DNA from: Lachnospiraceae bacterium
GTDB taxonomy: Bacteria > Bacillota > Clostridia > Lachnospirales > Lachnospiraceae
Direction: 5' to 3'
Length of the DNA: 64,000 bases
NCBI GenBank assembly: GCA_022510615.1
Contig: JAFLTC010000005.1
Coordinates: 47,334 to 111,333, forward strand
Below, in pieces: positions 1 through 8,533 of this stretch. The notes beneath the pieces are model-generated. The model worked only from the letters and a program-made list of their open reading frames with translations, had not been told where the DNA came from and made no database searches. Each line of letters begins with the position of its first letter. Within the stretch, counting starts at the first letter, position 1. The translations under genes were made by a program, and so were the position numbers.

Positions 1-358
1 TTGCCAGTTCCATAATAATATTTCCTTCCAGAGGAGCAAAATTTACAACCCCTAAGAGCACCGGATTTGATAAGGAGTTGGAAAACTCCTGATAGGTGGC
101 TGCCTCGGAATGCATAACCGCCACCTGCACGTTTTTTCTCAAATATACCGGCAGGTTTGTAGACAATAACCTGGCATAATGCTCAAAGATAAAAACCAAG
201 GTACGTAAATGCTCTTTTGAGAATTTAGAAGGTCTGGCAAAATCATATTCTTTGACCTGCCTATCTTCTGCCGCATCATTCTCATCCGGATTAAATTCTC
301 CACTGTTTAACGCAGACAGTAGGTTATCAATCTCGTTTTGCGACAAGACATCACTCAT
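1..358 (-). CDS. fliM: Flagellar motor switch protein FliM (N-terminal part, cut by window edge)
   Basis: FliM is a C-ring protein that binds phosphorylated CheY and sets rotation direction. Only the first 119 residues are present; the frame runs off the left edge. The N-terminus MSDVLSQNEIDNLLSAL is the conserved CheY-binding segment, followed by the linker and the YDFARPSKFSKEHLRTL start of the middle CheC-like domain. The ATG at 356-358 is preceded by GCGAGGTGAG. It follows fliL after a 123-bp AT-rich gap, the longest inside this operon, which may hold its own promoter. The identification rests on the motif. Confidence 0.95.
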   Translation of the reverse strand, partial: MSDVLSQNEIDNLLSALNSGEFNPDENDAAEDRQVKEYDFARPSKFSKEHLRTLVFIFEHYARLLSTNLPVYLRKNVQVAVMHSEAATYQEFSNSLSNPVLLGVVNFAPLEGNIIMELA

Positions 359-416
359 AAAATTCTCACCTCGCTACTCTCCTTCGTTTCCCGTCATTCA
401 ATAGTGCCTTATACTA

Positions 417-445
417 TCATATCACATTTGGAACATAACATAAAG
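417..445 (-). promoter_or_regulatory. Possible internal promoter before fliM
   Basis: In the fliL-fliM gap the minus strand carries TATGAT preceded by TG one base upstream (extended -10, 417-425). A weak -35-like TTTATG lies 17 bp upstream (440-445). The AT-rich gap is otherwise empty. This is pattern matching only. Confidence 0.35.
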
Positions 446-481
446 CATTTTTTTAATAAATTCTTTATAAAAATTTTCCAG

Positions 482-991
482 TTAAGCAGTGAGGAAGCCA
501 GGAAGCGATATTTCTACAATACTTTTTGTGTTATATCTTTCCTGAATTTTCTTGATCGCCTCTGCCTTAACCTGAGCCTCATTAATATTGGAATAGGTAT
601 AACTTCCGATGGTTTCCGATACAATGTCCTCGATATAAACACTGGCATTCTGCACAGATTCATAAACACTTTCGTAATCATCTGCCTTTGTGTTAAAGGA
701 TATTACAATGCCATCTAAAATCGCATAATGGGACTCATTTCCCTCTTTCAGAAGATTAATCTTCACTGAGGTATCATATTCAATCGGATAAGTTACCAAA
801 TCCGCAATGGTATAGTCCTGTCCCTTATCTGCCTCATCCTCAATCTCTAAATCAATGACCGAAGCCACTTTATCCACCAGATTACTTGTCTTGTTCATGG
901 CGGGCATTACAGAAAATACTAAAACTGCTGAAAGTATCAGATTAATTAATGTCGACGCCATAATAACAATGGTCAGAATATTTTTTTTCAT
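482..991 (-). CDS. fliL: Flagellar basal body-associated protein FliL
   Basis: A 169-residue single-pass membrane protein of FliL type. FliL surrounds the stator units and supports torque. The N-terminus has two lysines and a hydrophobic segment (about residues 5-30), followed by an extracytoplasmic domain with the family pattern of short beta strands (YAILDGIVISF) and a C-terminal helix ending in a hydrophobic GFL motif. The start is supported by GGGGGA about 9 nt upstream. It sits 15 bp after motB, the usual clostridial motB-fliL-fliM order. Confidence 0.88.
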   Translation of the reverse strand: MKKNILTIVIMASTLINLILSAVLVFSVMPAMNKTSNLVDKVASVIDLEIEDEADKGQDYTIADLVTYPIEYDTSVKINLLKEGNESHYAILDGIVISFNTKADDYESVYESVQNASVYIEDIVSETIGSYTYSNINEAQVKAEAIKKIQERYNTKSIVEISLPGFLTA

Positions 992-1006
992 GAAATGTTA
1001 TCCCCC

Positions 1007-1855
1007 TTATTTGTCGGTATATATTTTTAATTCGACACGACGGTTCTGCGCCCGTCCTGTTTTTGTGTCATTATCTCCCACCGGATCGTATTTACTGCGT
1101 CCGGTAGCCTCCAACGTCTTCGGTGTCAATCCCTTTTTCGAAACCAGATAATCAAATACGTTGGTCGCTCTTGCCGTAGAGAGCCACATATTATTTTTAT
1201 ACTGGCCTCCGGATATTGGCACATTATCCGTATGTCCTTCAATCTTAATCATATGGGCATCATATTTCTGCAGTATATCCCCTACCCGGCTTAATAGCGG
1301 CAGAGCAGATTTTTTTATGTCTGCCTCACCGGAATCAAACAATATGGCACCATTCAGAGAAATCTGGACATACTGGAAATTTTTATCTTGCTTTACCTGA
1401 ATCTGGTCCTCGACATTTTTATTTCGCGCCTCGTCCATTACCTCGCCATATAACTCTTGGGTACGTTGTTTCTGATCCTTTTCTATCGCTTGTTTCGCAT
1501 CTTCAAGGGATGTCTGTGACGTATTATTCTGCCCGCTTTGGGAAGGATCGTTCGTGATGGAGGAATCCACGTTCTCACCGGTATTTTCAAACTCATTAAA
1601 ATATTCTGAGATGGAAACGAGCTGATCCGTGCCGCTTGATACAAAGGCACCATCACTTATCGCATCTCCTCCTTTGTCAAAGATGTTAATACTCTCCGTC
1701 ATGGAGGTTACCAGCTGCTCATATTTATCGGCATCGACTGTCGACATGGAAAAAAGCAAGACAAAGAAACACAATAACAGGTTCATCAGGTCGGCAAAGG
1801 TATTAATCCATCCGCCGGTATCCGCCTTTTCTTCTGCCTGTTTTTTTCGAGCCAT
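1007..1855 (-). CDS. motB: Flagellar stator protein MotB
   Basis: MotB anchors the stator to peptidoglycan and carries the ion-binding aspartate. The 282-residue protein has a short basic N-terminus, one membrane helix beginning NTFADLMNLLLCFF with the expected aspartate at residue 22, a Ser/Gln-rich plug and linker region (about 60-135), and a C-terminal OmpA/peptidoglycan-binding domain with GHTDNVPISGG and a final GRAQNRRVEL. The start overlaps the motA stop by one base (TAATG), indicating translational coupling. Proton or sodium use cannot be decided from the sequence. Confidence 0.96.
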   Translation of the reverse strand: MARKKQAEEKADTGGWINTFADLMNLLLCFFVLLFSMSTVDADKYEQLVTSMTESINIFDKGGDAISDGAFVSSGTDQLVSISEYFNEFENTGENVDSSITNDPSQSGQNNTSQTSLEDAKQAIEKDQKQRTQELYGEVMDEARNKNVEDQIQVKQDKNFQYVQISLNGAILFDSGEADIKKSALPLLSRVGDILQKYDAHMIKIEGHTDNVPISGGQYKNNMWLSTARATNVFDYLVSKKGLTPKTLEATGRSKYDPVGDNDTKTGRAQNRRVELKIYTDK

Positions 1856-2664
1856 TAACCCTCACCACCTTGCTCCGTATTTCCACCGCCCAGTACTTCA
1901 TCACGTACACTTGGGGCAAGGAAAGATTTCAGCTTTTCTTCAATTACTCTAGGGTTCTCTCCTGCCTGTATGGATAATATTCCCTCACAGACAACTTCTT
2001 TCATCCGGATTTCCAGTTTGTTCTTTGCCCGCAGCTTCGTAGCAATCGGGATACAAAGCCAGTTGGCTATCAATGAACCATACAGAGTCGTAATCAACGC
2101 CACCGCCATGTTCGGTCCGATGGAACTCGGATCATCTAACAGTTTTAACATGTTAATCAGACCAATCAGGGTACCAATCATACCCCAGGCAGGACCCATG
2201 CCGGCCAGGCTTTCCCAGAAGCCGATGACCTTACCGTGGCGGTCCTCAATACAGTTTAGCTCTGTTTCCAAAATACTGGAAACCAGTTCCTGATCGGTAC
2301 CATCTACAATCAGCATAATTCCTTTTTTTAAAAAATCATCATCAATTTCCCCGGCTGCTTCTTCTAACTGCAGAAGTCCTTCTTTTCTGGCAACATTTGC
2401 CAAGTCGATAATTTTATGTATCGTATCGCCTTCATTGCTGGAAGAAGTCTTTATCGTCAGCAGAAAAGATTTCAATGATTTCACAAAATCTCCAATACTG
2501 TCTGACATCGTCATCATACACATCAAACATCCGATGAATACGATAAGGAAAGACGGCATATCCCAGAAGTTCCCCAGTGCGGCAACTCCCTGATCACCAG
2601 ATACAATACCATACACGACGGCTGCAGCACAGCCAAAGATACCAATTAAAGTTGCTAAATCCAA
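1855..2664 (-). CDS. motA: Flagellar stator protein MotA
   Basis: MotA is the four-helix stator subunit that converts ion flow into torque on FliG. The 269-residue product begins at a TTG with AAGGTGG seven bases upstream; no better ATG is near. Family signatures include the helix-3/4 region PAWGMIGTLIGLINML and ALITTLYGSLIANWLCIPIA, and a cytoplasmic loop (about 75-140) rich in charged residues. It lies inside the main flagellar operon between flbD and motB, as in many Clostridia but unlike Bacillus subtilis, where motAB is separate. Confidence 0.95.
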   Translation of the reverse strand: MDLATLIGIFGCAAAVVYGIVSGDQGVAALGNFWDMPSFLIVFIGCLMCMMTMSDSIGDFVKSLKSFLLTIKTSSSNEGDTIHKIIDLANVARKEGLLQLEEAAGEIDDDFLKKGIMLIVDGTDQELVSSILETELNCIEDRHGKVIGFWESLAGMGPAWGMIGTLIGLINMLKLLDDPSSIGPNMAVALITTLYGSLIANWLCIPIATKLRAKNKLEIRMKEVVCEGILSIQAGENPRVIEEKLKSFLAPSVRDEVLGGGNTEQGGEG

Positions 2665-2676
2665 ATTTACACCACC

Positions 2677-2865
2677 TTATATATTACAAAATATTTCTTT
2701 CTTAAACAATTTTACTAAATTTTTCACTTCTTGTCTACTTTCTTTTACAATTATTTTTTTTCCGGTTGTTAAAGTGATGACTGTGTCGGGTGTTTCCTCC
2801 ACTGTTTCAATCAAATCGTTGTTCACACTAATGACGGAACCATTCATCCTCGTTACATCAATCAT
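2677..2865 (-). CDS. flbD: FlbD-family flagellar operon protein
   Basis: A 62-residue protein starting MIDVTRMNGSVISVNNDLIE, a hallmark of the FlbD (YlzI) family always found next to flgE in Firmicutes; its biochemical role is unknown. The ATG at 2863-2865 follows AAAGGAGGAGG. A longer reading to 2901 would add a basic leader but would run through the T-rich hairpin tail and skip this ribosome binding site. The motA TTG begins 12 bp after its stop. Confidence 0.88.
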   Translation of the reverse strand: MIDVTRMNGSVISVNNDLIETVEETPDTVITLTTGKKIIVKESRQEVKNLVKLFKKEIFCNI

Positions 2866-2879
2866 ATGCCTCCTCCTTT

Positions 2880-2927
2880 TAAAAAACGCCAGAACTCCCA
2901 CCGGTATTTCTACTGCGATGGGAGTTC
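2880..2927 (-). terminator. Terminator-like hairpin between flgE and flbD
   Basis: Read on the minus strand, GAACTCCCATCG pairs with CGGTGGGAGTTC (12 bp, one wobble). The inner part can add GTA/TAC closed by a GAAA tetraloop. It is followed by TGGCG and six T, and the flbD ribosome binding site comes directly after. It has the shape of an intrinsic terminator placed inside the operon, so it more likely attenuates or processes the transcript than ends it. Confidence 0.6.
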
Positions 2928-2954
2928 CACGTTATTTCATTTTCTTTTTATTAC

Positions 2955-4406
2955 TTATCGTTTCAGGTTAACCAGTTCCTCCAACATTGAATCAGATGTT
3001 GTAATGACACGGGAATTCGCCTGGAACGCACGCTGCGTCGTAATCATGTTGACGAATTCTGTAGCAAGGTCAACATCGGACATTTCCAATGCACCGATGG
3101 AGAATTTTCCTACCTCACTGATATCAATACCGATACCGTCAAAATCACCGGAGTTCATTGTTGCCGCATACATACTGTCTCCTACTGCCTCAAGACCGGA
3201 AGGATTTGCAAAGGTTGCTACCGCAATCTGTCCTAACAGCTTCTTCTCCCCGTTACTGTACACACCGTAGATTTTACCATCAGTCTGGATAGAAAAGCCC
3301 TGCAGGTTTCCCGCTTCATTACCGGCACCATTATGATTTAACTTGTCGCCTCGCACCGGTTGAACACTGGAATTTCCGTCAGTAGCATACATGGTCAAAT
3401 TGGAGAAGTCAATATCGAGACCACTTAATGGGAAAGAATTATCTGTCGATGAGCCATCATTTAATAACAGGTTCAATTTCTGTCCGTCCTCACTGGAAAC
3501 GGAAGTAAAGGCACCGGTAGAACCGTTAAAGGTAAGGGTCGGCCAGTTTGCATCATCGAAGATAATCTCGCCGTCCGCATCAACATTATAGCTAAGATCT
3601 TCACCACCAAAATTAATTGTCTGCTCCGTGGACTCATAAATCGGATTACCATTGTCATCCGTTGTTTCCTTCTTCAGAATAGACTTTCCATCCGGTCCAA
3701 GAACATCCACTACTTTCACAGTATAAACAGAGTCTGTTTCATCAGAAGCTTTCATAATACTGAGCTTTGCCTGATAGGAATTACCAAGGTTATCAAAAAA
3801 GTTTACAGAAGTAATATATCCGCTTCCGTCCTCACTGTAGGCCACTAACGGGTCCTCTCTGTCGATATTTCCACTCATGGTTGCCTGAGTAGTAGCTGTC
3901 GGGTTAGAATAAGCATTTTCACCGCCCATCAGATTCAGCGGTCTTGCTATATCCTTGCGGACATCACCATTTTCATCTACCGACCATCCAAGAACGGTAG
4001 CTCCGTTTGTCATACAGTACAGGGTACCGTTGGCATCAATATCCAGAAGTCCGGATTTGGTAAAGTAGGTGTTTCCATTGCTTTGCACTATTAAAAAGGC
4101 ATCGCCGTTAATCATAATATCCATTCCACGGTCAGTACGCTGGGTGGCTCCTGTTCCGCTCAAATCCACGTTGATGGATGACAGGTTTGCACCAAGACCA
4201 ATCTGTATCGCATTTGTTCCGGCTGCACCGGTTGCCGTATTCGGACCGGAAGCACTCTGGGTCGTCTGATAGAATACATCCGTAAAATTGGCAGAACCCG
4301 CACGGAAACCAATGGTACTTACGTTGGAAATATTGTTACCGATAACGTCCATCTTTGTCTGGTGGACTTTTAATCCGGAAATTCCGGAATACAATGATCT
4401 CATCAT
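2955..4406 (-). CDS. flgE: Flagellar hook protein FlgE
   Basis: FlgE polymerises into the hook joining basal body and filament. The 483-residue protein has the rod/hook N-terminal motif (SLYSGISGLKVHQTKMDVIG, then NNISNVSTIGF) and the C-terminal coiled-coil motif FVNMITTQRAFQANSRVITT, which together form the D0 domain. The central region is the variable exposed part. GGAGGG lies about 9 nt before the first of two tandem ATGs. Hairpins flank the gene on both sides. The size is close to other hook proteins. Confidence 0.95.
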   Translation of the reverse strand: MMRSLYSGISGLKVHQTKMDVIGNNISNVSTIGFRAGSANFTDVFYQTTQSASGPNTATGAAGTNAIQIGLGANLSSINVDLSGTGATQRTDRGMDIMINGDAFLIVQSNGNTYFTKSGLLDIDANGTLYCMTNGATVLGWSVDENGDVRKDIARPLNLMGGENAYSNPTATTQATMSGNIDREDPLVAYSEDGSGYITSVNFFDNLGNSYQAKLSIMKASDETDSVYTVKVVDVLGPDGKSILKKETTDDNGNPIYESTEQTINFGGEDLSYNVDADGEIIFDDANWPTLTFNGSTGAFTSVSSEDGQKLNLLLNDGSSTDNSFPLSGLDIDFSNLTMYATDGNSSVQPVRGDKLNHNGAGNEAGNLQGFSIQTDGKIYGVYSNGEKKLLGQIAVATFANPSGLEAVGDSMYAATMNSGDFDGIGIDISEVGKFSIGALEMSDVDLATEFVNMITTQRAFQANSRVITTSDSMLEELVNLKR

Positions 4407-4436
4407 AATGAATCACCCTCCAATAATCATTTTTCT

Positions 4437-4462
4437 GCACTTTATCTGTCAGTCAAAAGTGC
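4437..4462 (-). promoter_or_regulatory. Hairpin in flgE leader
   Basis: On the minus strand GCACTTT and AAAGTGC form a 7-bp stem around a 12-base loop, 31 bp before the flgE start, in a 96-bp gap after the TIGR02530-type gene. There is no T-run after it, so a role in mRNA processing or stability is more likely than termination. Confidence 0.4.
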
Positions 4463-4502
4463 TCATGCTTCCTGTTAAGGGCCAGTATGTTATTGTTTTT
4501 AG

Positions 4503-4889
4503 TTAATTAATAATCGCTCCATCGATATTAGTAAAAACTGCCTGCTCCGTATCGTTCACGGCTGTGATGACCGTATTGTTTCTGACATTTACAATAAAAG
4601 CCATATTGTCAACCATAACAAGAGATTCTCTCATTCCCTTTTCCCTTGCCATATCTGCCGCATTCTGCAAGCGATCCTTTTGTTCCTGTGACATATCAAT
4701 ATTTCTTGTCTCCAGCCGCTTGGATGCGTGCTTTGAAAATTTGACCTGATTGGTTTTATTGGTCAGAATATCTCCAAAGGTCGGTGCAGTTTTTTTCGCT
4801 TCCCTGCTGTCGTCTCTGACAGGCTGTCCTGTTGTCAGCTGACTCCGGATGCGCTCAATGGATGCATAATTTCTATTTTCTACATTCAT
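4503..4889 (-). CDS. Flagellar operon protein, TIGR02530-like
   Basis: A 128-residue soluble protein with the conserved core VKFSKHASKRLETRNIDMS and a C-terminal stretch MVDNMAFIVNVRNNTVITAV typical of the small protein lying between flgD and flgE in many Firmicutes and spirochaetes. The family has no firmly assigned role; its position and HASKRLETR motif suggest a hook-assembly or export accessory function. AGGAGG lies eight bases before the ATG. It follows flgD by 15 bp. Confidence 0.8.
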   Translation of the reverse strand: MNVENRNYASIERIRSQLTTGQPVRDDSREAKKTAPTFGDILTNKTNQVKFSKHASKRLETRNIDMSQEQKDRLQNAADMAREKGMRESLVMVDNMAFIVNVRNNTVITAVNDTEQAVFTNIDGAIIN

Positions 4890-4904
4890 ATCGCTAACCT
4901 CCTG

Positions 4905-5783
4905 TCACGCTTCTCCTTCCACTTCTCCTGTCTCTCCGTTTTCCTCTGTGTCATCATCCGGGATTACCTCATCCGGATTCACTGCCTCTGAATTTTCCGG
5001 ATCCTCAGCATCTGGTTCTTCCGGCTCCTCAGTCGCTGGATTGTCATTTTTAATATTCAGTACTACCTTATCTGTGATTGTAGTTGAGAATGGGTCATCA
5101 AAGTAGAATCCAACATAGTAGCTTCCGGTTCCCAGTTTGTTTAATATCTCCGGTGAGATTGTCAGCACACCATCACTGTAGGAAAGATAATCCTTATCAA
5201 TGATCTGTCCGTTAATCACAACAGCCACGCTGCTTGCCTCGTATCCGTTTTTACCCAGATTAATTCTTACTTTTACCGGTCTTGAGTTCTCAGCATCATA
5301 GTCCAGTGTCTGCTGTTCAATGGATGGCAGATACGCCTGTACTGCATAATAGGTATCCATTACCATAACCAGATCATCCATGGAGTAGGATTTTCCATTG
5401 ATGGATAAATAAGCTTCTCCATTTCGGATTTCCACAAAATCTACCGTTCCCTGAACCTCTGTCACTCTTCCAGCGGAATCTATTTCCTGAACAATTACCT
5501 CTTTTCCTACCATACTATAGGCGGATGAATTGGCAAATGCGGAATTCAGATTTGACATCTGCTCCAAAGAGGAGAACTGAGCCAGCTGTGAAATAAATTC
5601 GGTATCACTCTGCGGATTTAACGGATCCTGATTCTGAAGCTGAGTAACTAAAAGTTTCAAAAACTCTTCCTTACCAAGTTCACTGGAACCTCTTGTCTTG
5701 CTGCCTGTCGTTGCCGCATCCCGGTCTGCCCAGGTCAGTTCGTCCAGTGCTGTTGTAAGATTGCTGCTATTTACTCCTGCCAT
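4905..5783 (-). CDS. flgD: Flagellar hook cap protein FlgD
   Basis: FlgD caps the growing hook and is needed for FlgE assembly. The conserved N-terminal block LGKEEFLKLLVTQLQNQDPLNP with QLAQFSSLEQM is clear at about residues 36-78, followed by a MVGKEV beta domain and a FlgD Ig/tudor-like region. The last 45 or so residues are almost only Glu, Asp, Pro, Asn and Gly with no basic residue, an unusual acidic tail. AAAGGAG precedes the ATG. It is downstream of fliK, the usual hook-length partner. Confidence 0.93.
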   Translation of the reverse strand: MAGVNSSNLTTALDELTWADRDAATTGSKTRGSSELGKEEFLKLLVTQLQNQDPLNPQSDTEFISQLAQFSSLEQMSNLNSAFANSSAYSMVGKEVIVQEIDSAGRVTEVQGTVDFVEIRNGEAYLSINGKSYSMDDLVMVMDTYYAVQAYLPSIEQQTLDYDAENSRPVKVRINLGKNGYEASSVAVVINGQIIDKDYLSYSDGVLTISPEILNKLGTGSYYVGFYFDDPFSTTITDKVVLNIKNDNPATEEPEEPDAEDPENSEAVNPDEVIPDDDTEENGETGEVEGEA

Positions 5784-5812
5784 ATTTTCTCCTTTCTCGC
5801 TATCTAAGCGTT

Positions 5813-7198
5813 TTATGCGGTATAGTCTACCACACTGTCTTCATCTCTTCTTGCTGCTTCTGTTGCGCCGGTTACTTCTTCTTTGCCCTCTTCCAGTCCG
5901 GCTTCCTCACGGAATCTGCGGTCTTTTGATTTACCTTCTGACTGTTCCTGAGATTTTTGTCCACTCTGGCTGTCCAGTCCGAACTCGGAAACGGTAACCT
6001 CCACCGCTTCTACTTTCAGACCCTGTTCCTCAAAAGTCTGCTTTAAGGTAATCATCTGGCTCTCCAATGCTTCCTTTGCTGCCTGATTCTCAACCACAAG
6101 CATTGCTGTCGCCATTCCATTCGCCTGTGAGGACACCTGAAGGTTTACTTTTCCCAGACTCGCCGGATGTAACTGTAATTCCATACTAGTGGTTTCCGGC
6201 ATAACCCGGACCTTTACCTGATGGATTACCTGCTCCACAATCTCCGTCATCGTACGACTGGCGGAAACGGAAGTTTCTGCTTCCGGCTTAAATGCCTCTG
6301 CCAGACGCTCGGTAAAGAGACTTGCTCCGGTCTTTGCGGCATTGCCTGTTATGTCTTCCTCAAAAGTCTGAGACAAGGATGTCTGACCAGCAGCTGTACC
6401 ACTGTCTGAATGCTCGCCCTGGGTTCCATCTTCCATCTGACTTTCCACAAGAACCTGAAATGTTTCTTCCGGATTTTGTCCGGTCATTTCCATGCCTTCC
6501 TGATAACCTGCCTCCGTTACGTCATCTGCATTCTGTGTTGCCAGTTCTGCCACATTTGGCTGTCCCTGCAGATTCGCCTGTCCGGCAAAGTTCTCCAGTG
6601 AGAATTCCTGACCTTCTTCTGGAATCGTCGAATACATCAACGGCTTAAGAGCATCTCCGATAATATCTGTCGCTTTGTCAAGCACCATAGTCAGCTCTTT
6701 ACCCAGAACACTGTTTGTTAAAAATGCTGCCTTGTCTGTAATACCATGAACATCCATAAGCAGATTCTGCAAGGTATTTACTGCCACCGGCCACATTGTG
6801 TTATCGGCAAAATTAAACTGAAGTACCAAAAGTCCGAGGTCAATTCCTGACTGGTTCAGAATATCCTGCAACTCTTCCTTTGACAATCCCAGAACCTCCT
6901 GCAGCATCTGTCGCAGTTGTCTGGATGCCTCAGCGAAGTCAACCATGTTGGCAAAAGATTCTTCCGGCTCTGATTTTTTGGCCGGTGCAGGAACACTTTT
7001 TGAAACAGTAGTCTTTTCTGCTCTTACATCCAATGCATTTTCCAGCTTTTTGCCCTCTTTCTTAAATGAGTGCTGTCCCATGCCGGATGCGTGGTCTGAC
7101 ATAAAACTGTCAAAGGTCGTACCACTTACTTTCGTGCTCTTGCCCGATGTCTTTTCCGACAAACTTGAAGCAACAAGGGAAATCCCCTGTGTTCGCAT
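5813..7198 (-). CDS. fliK: Flagellar hook-length control protein FliK
   Basis: FliK measures hook length and switches export specificity at FlhB. In this 461-residue protein only the C-terminal domain (about 325-410) is clearly recognisable: IVEQVIHQVKVRVMPETTSM, then LQLHPASLGKVNLQV and LKQTFEEQGLKVEAVEV. The N-terminal two thirds is low-conservation linker, rich in Gln, Glu, Ala and Ser, as expected for a molecular ruler. GGAGGG precedes the ATG by six bases. The 91-bp gap after the MotE-like gene holds no clear signal. Confidence 0.9.
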   Translation of the reverse strand: MRTQGISLVASSLSEKTSGKSTKVSGTTFDSFMSDHASGMGQHSFKKEGKKLENALDVRAEKTTVSKSVPAPAKKSEPEESFANMVDFAEASRQLRQMLQEVLGLSKEELQDILNQSGIDLGLLVLQFNFADNTMWPVAVNTLQNLLMDVHGITDKAAFLTNSVLGKELTMVLDKATDIIGDALKPLMYSTIPEEGQEFSLENFAGQANLQGQPNVAELATQNADDVTEAGYQEGMEMTGQNPEETFQVLVESQMEDGTQGEHSDSGTAAGQTSLSQTFEEDITGNAAKTGASLFTERLAEAFKPEAETSVSASRTMTEIVEQVIHQVKVRVMPETTSMELQLHPASLGKVNLQVSSQANGMATAMLVVENQAAKEALESQMITLKQTFEEQGLKVEAVEVTVSEFGLDSQSGQKSQEQSEGKSKDRRFREEAGLEEGKEEVTGATEAARRDEDSVVDYTA

Positions 7199-7290
7199 CT
7201 TCTTCCCTCCTTTCTTCTTATAAATTTTCTACAAGGATTATATCGGCTAAATTACACCTTCCCTTAATAGCAAAAACGATAATTTATCCA

Positions 7291-8052
7291 TTACGGACTT
7301 TTCATTGAAGTCATTTTCGTCGTTACCTGAGCTGCTGTCGTAGGCGTCATACTTGCCAAAATCAAAGCACTTTTAGACGTCTGCATAGAATCTAAAATAC
7401 GGGCCACCAGATTCAGGTCATTATTCATTTCTTCCAGAATCGCCGCCGCATTTGCCGGCTCCATTTTGGCATAGGTATCTGCCTGATCTTTAATTTCCTG
7501 AGAATACTCATACTGGCGGCATACCTTTGCGTAAATTTCCTCGGCATTATCCGGTTCAATTTCTTCATAGTATTTTTTGTACTCTTCTAACTCCGGCGCC
7601 TTATCGTTAAATACGACATTATTGTCAAAATCCTTAACCCTCTGGGCAAACCTTTTCTGGTTATCTTCAAATTGTTTCAATCGTCTGACTTCTGCCCTCA
7701 GTTCCTCGATTTCACTGCTATTGGCATTGTTTGAGCTGCTTGTGTCCGCCAGGCGGCTCTCTAACTCTTTGATTCTGGCATTGGCCGCTGTCAGATTATC
7801 ATATTCACCGGAGAATCCATCCTCATTTTCCCCCTCCGGAAGAATCCAGTTAAGCACCGGTACATCCTTTAACACCGGATAGAGAACATCGCTTCCAAAG
7901 TTTCCTACATTCAACTTTATCAGCACTCCGAAAATCCCCAGCCAGATGAGCACAATCACAAGCACAATCAAAATTGTCACAATTTTGCTGCCGGCACCTT
8001 CTTCGTGTGCCTCTAATTCCGGATTGTCGTTTTTCTTATCTTTCTTTGCCAT
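7291..8052 (-). CDS. MotE/YlxF-like membrane protein with MgtE N-terminal-type domain
   Basis: A 253-residue protein: charged N-terminus, one membrane helix (about 23-45), a long coiled coil (about 85-130), and a C-terminal helical domain MEPANAAAILEEMNNDLNLV with LILASMTPTTAAQVTTKM, the MgtE intracellular N-domain repeat seen in B. subtilis YlxF and rhizobial MotE. Its place between fliJ and fliK suggests an export or hook-length chaperone role; this is inferred. The second ATG (8052) is chosen because GAGG lies 8 bases before it, against only 2 bases before the upstream ATG at 8058. Confidence 0.8.
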   Translation of the reverse strand: MAKKDKKNDNPELEAHEEGAGSKIVTILIVLVIVLIWLGIFGVLIKLNVGNFGSDVLYPVLKDVPVLNWILPEGENEDGFSGEYDNLTAANARIKELESRLADTSSSNNANSSEIEELRAEVRRLKQFEDNQKRFAQRVKDFDNNVVFNDKAPELEEYKKYYEEIEPDNAEEIYAKVCRQYEYSQEIKDQADTYAKMEPANAAAILEEMNNDLNLVARILDSMQTSKSALILASMTPTTAAQVTTKMTSMKSP

Positions 8053-8086
8053 ATCCATTCCTCACTTCCGCGGTCTCATGCCGCTG

Positions 8087-8533
8087 TTATCTGGTGCCAC
8101 TGCCAAAGCGGTAACTTACCAGTTCATCAACTTCCTTTTGTTCCCTGACATTTTCCTCTGCCAGAAATTTTTCAAAAGCCTTTTCCCGCAATTTTTCAAA
8201 GGTCTTTTTTTCTTTTCTTGCTTCATTCAGACGTTGTCTTGCAATTTCCAGTTCCTGCTCTCTCTGAATCACAACCTCTTTTTGTTCGGCGACGTACCCT
8301 TTGAGAATTTCCACCTCATTTTTCCTGCGGCGGATTTCCACAATATTGAGAGCTTCTGATATTTCTCCCCGAAGCTTATGTTCCGCCTCCTGACGCCGCA
8401 GCACCAGTCTGTCGTATTCTGCCTGAGCCTCTAACAGCCGCATATTCGCCTGACTATAATTATTTTTTTCCTGTTCCTCCAGTTTTTCTTTTATGTTCAG
8501 GAGGCTTTGCATGGAAAATATAAATTTCGCCAT
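8087..8533 (-). CDS. fliJ: Flagellar export chaperone/coiled-coil protein FliJ
   Basis: A 148-residue, almost entirely coiled-coil protein beginning MAKFIFSMQSLLNIKEKLEEQEKN in the FliJ pattern. FliJ stimulates the FliI ATPase ring and couples it to FlhA. Dense charged heptads run from about 10 to 135. The start overlaps the fliI stop by one base (TAATG), so translation is likely coupled. The assignment relies on the N-terminus and on lying directly after fliI; coiled-coil composition alone would not prove it. Confidence 0.88.
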   Translation of the reverse strand: MAKFIFSMQSLLNIKEKLEEQEKNNYSQANMRLLEAQAEYDRLVLRRQEAEHKLRGEISEALNIVEIRRRKNEVEILKGYVAEQKEVVIQREQELEIARQRLNEARKEKKTFEKLREKAFEKFLAEENVREQKEVDELVSYRFGSGTR

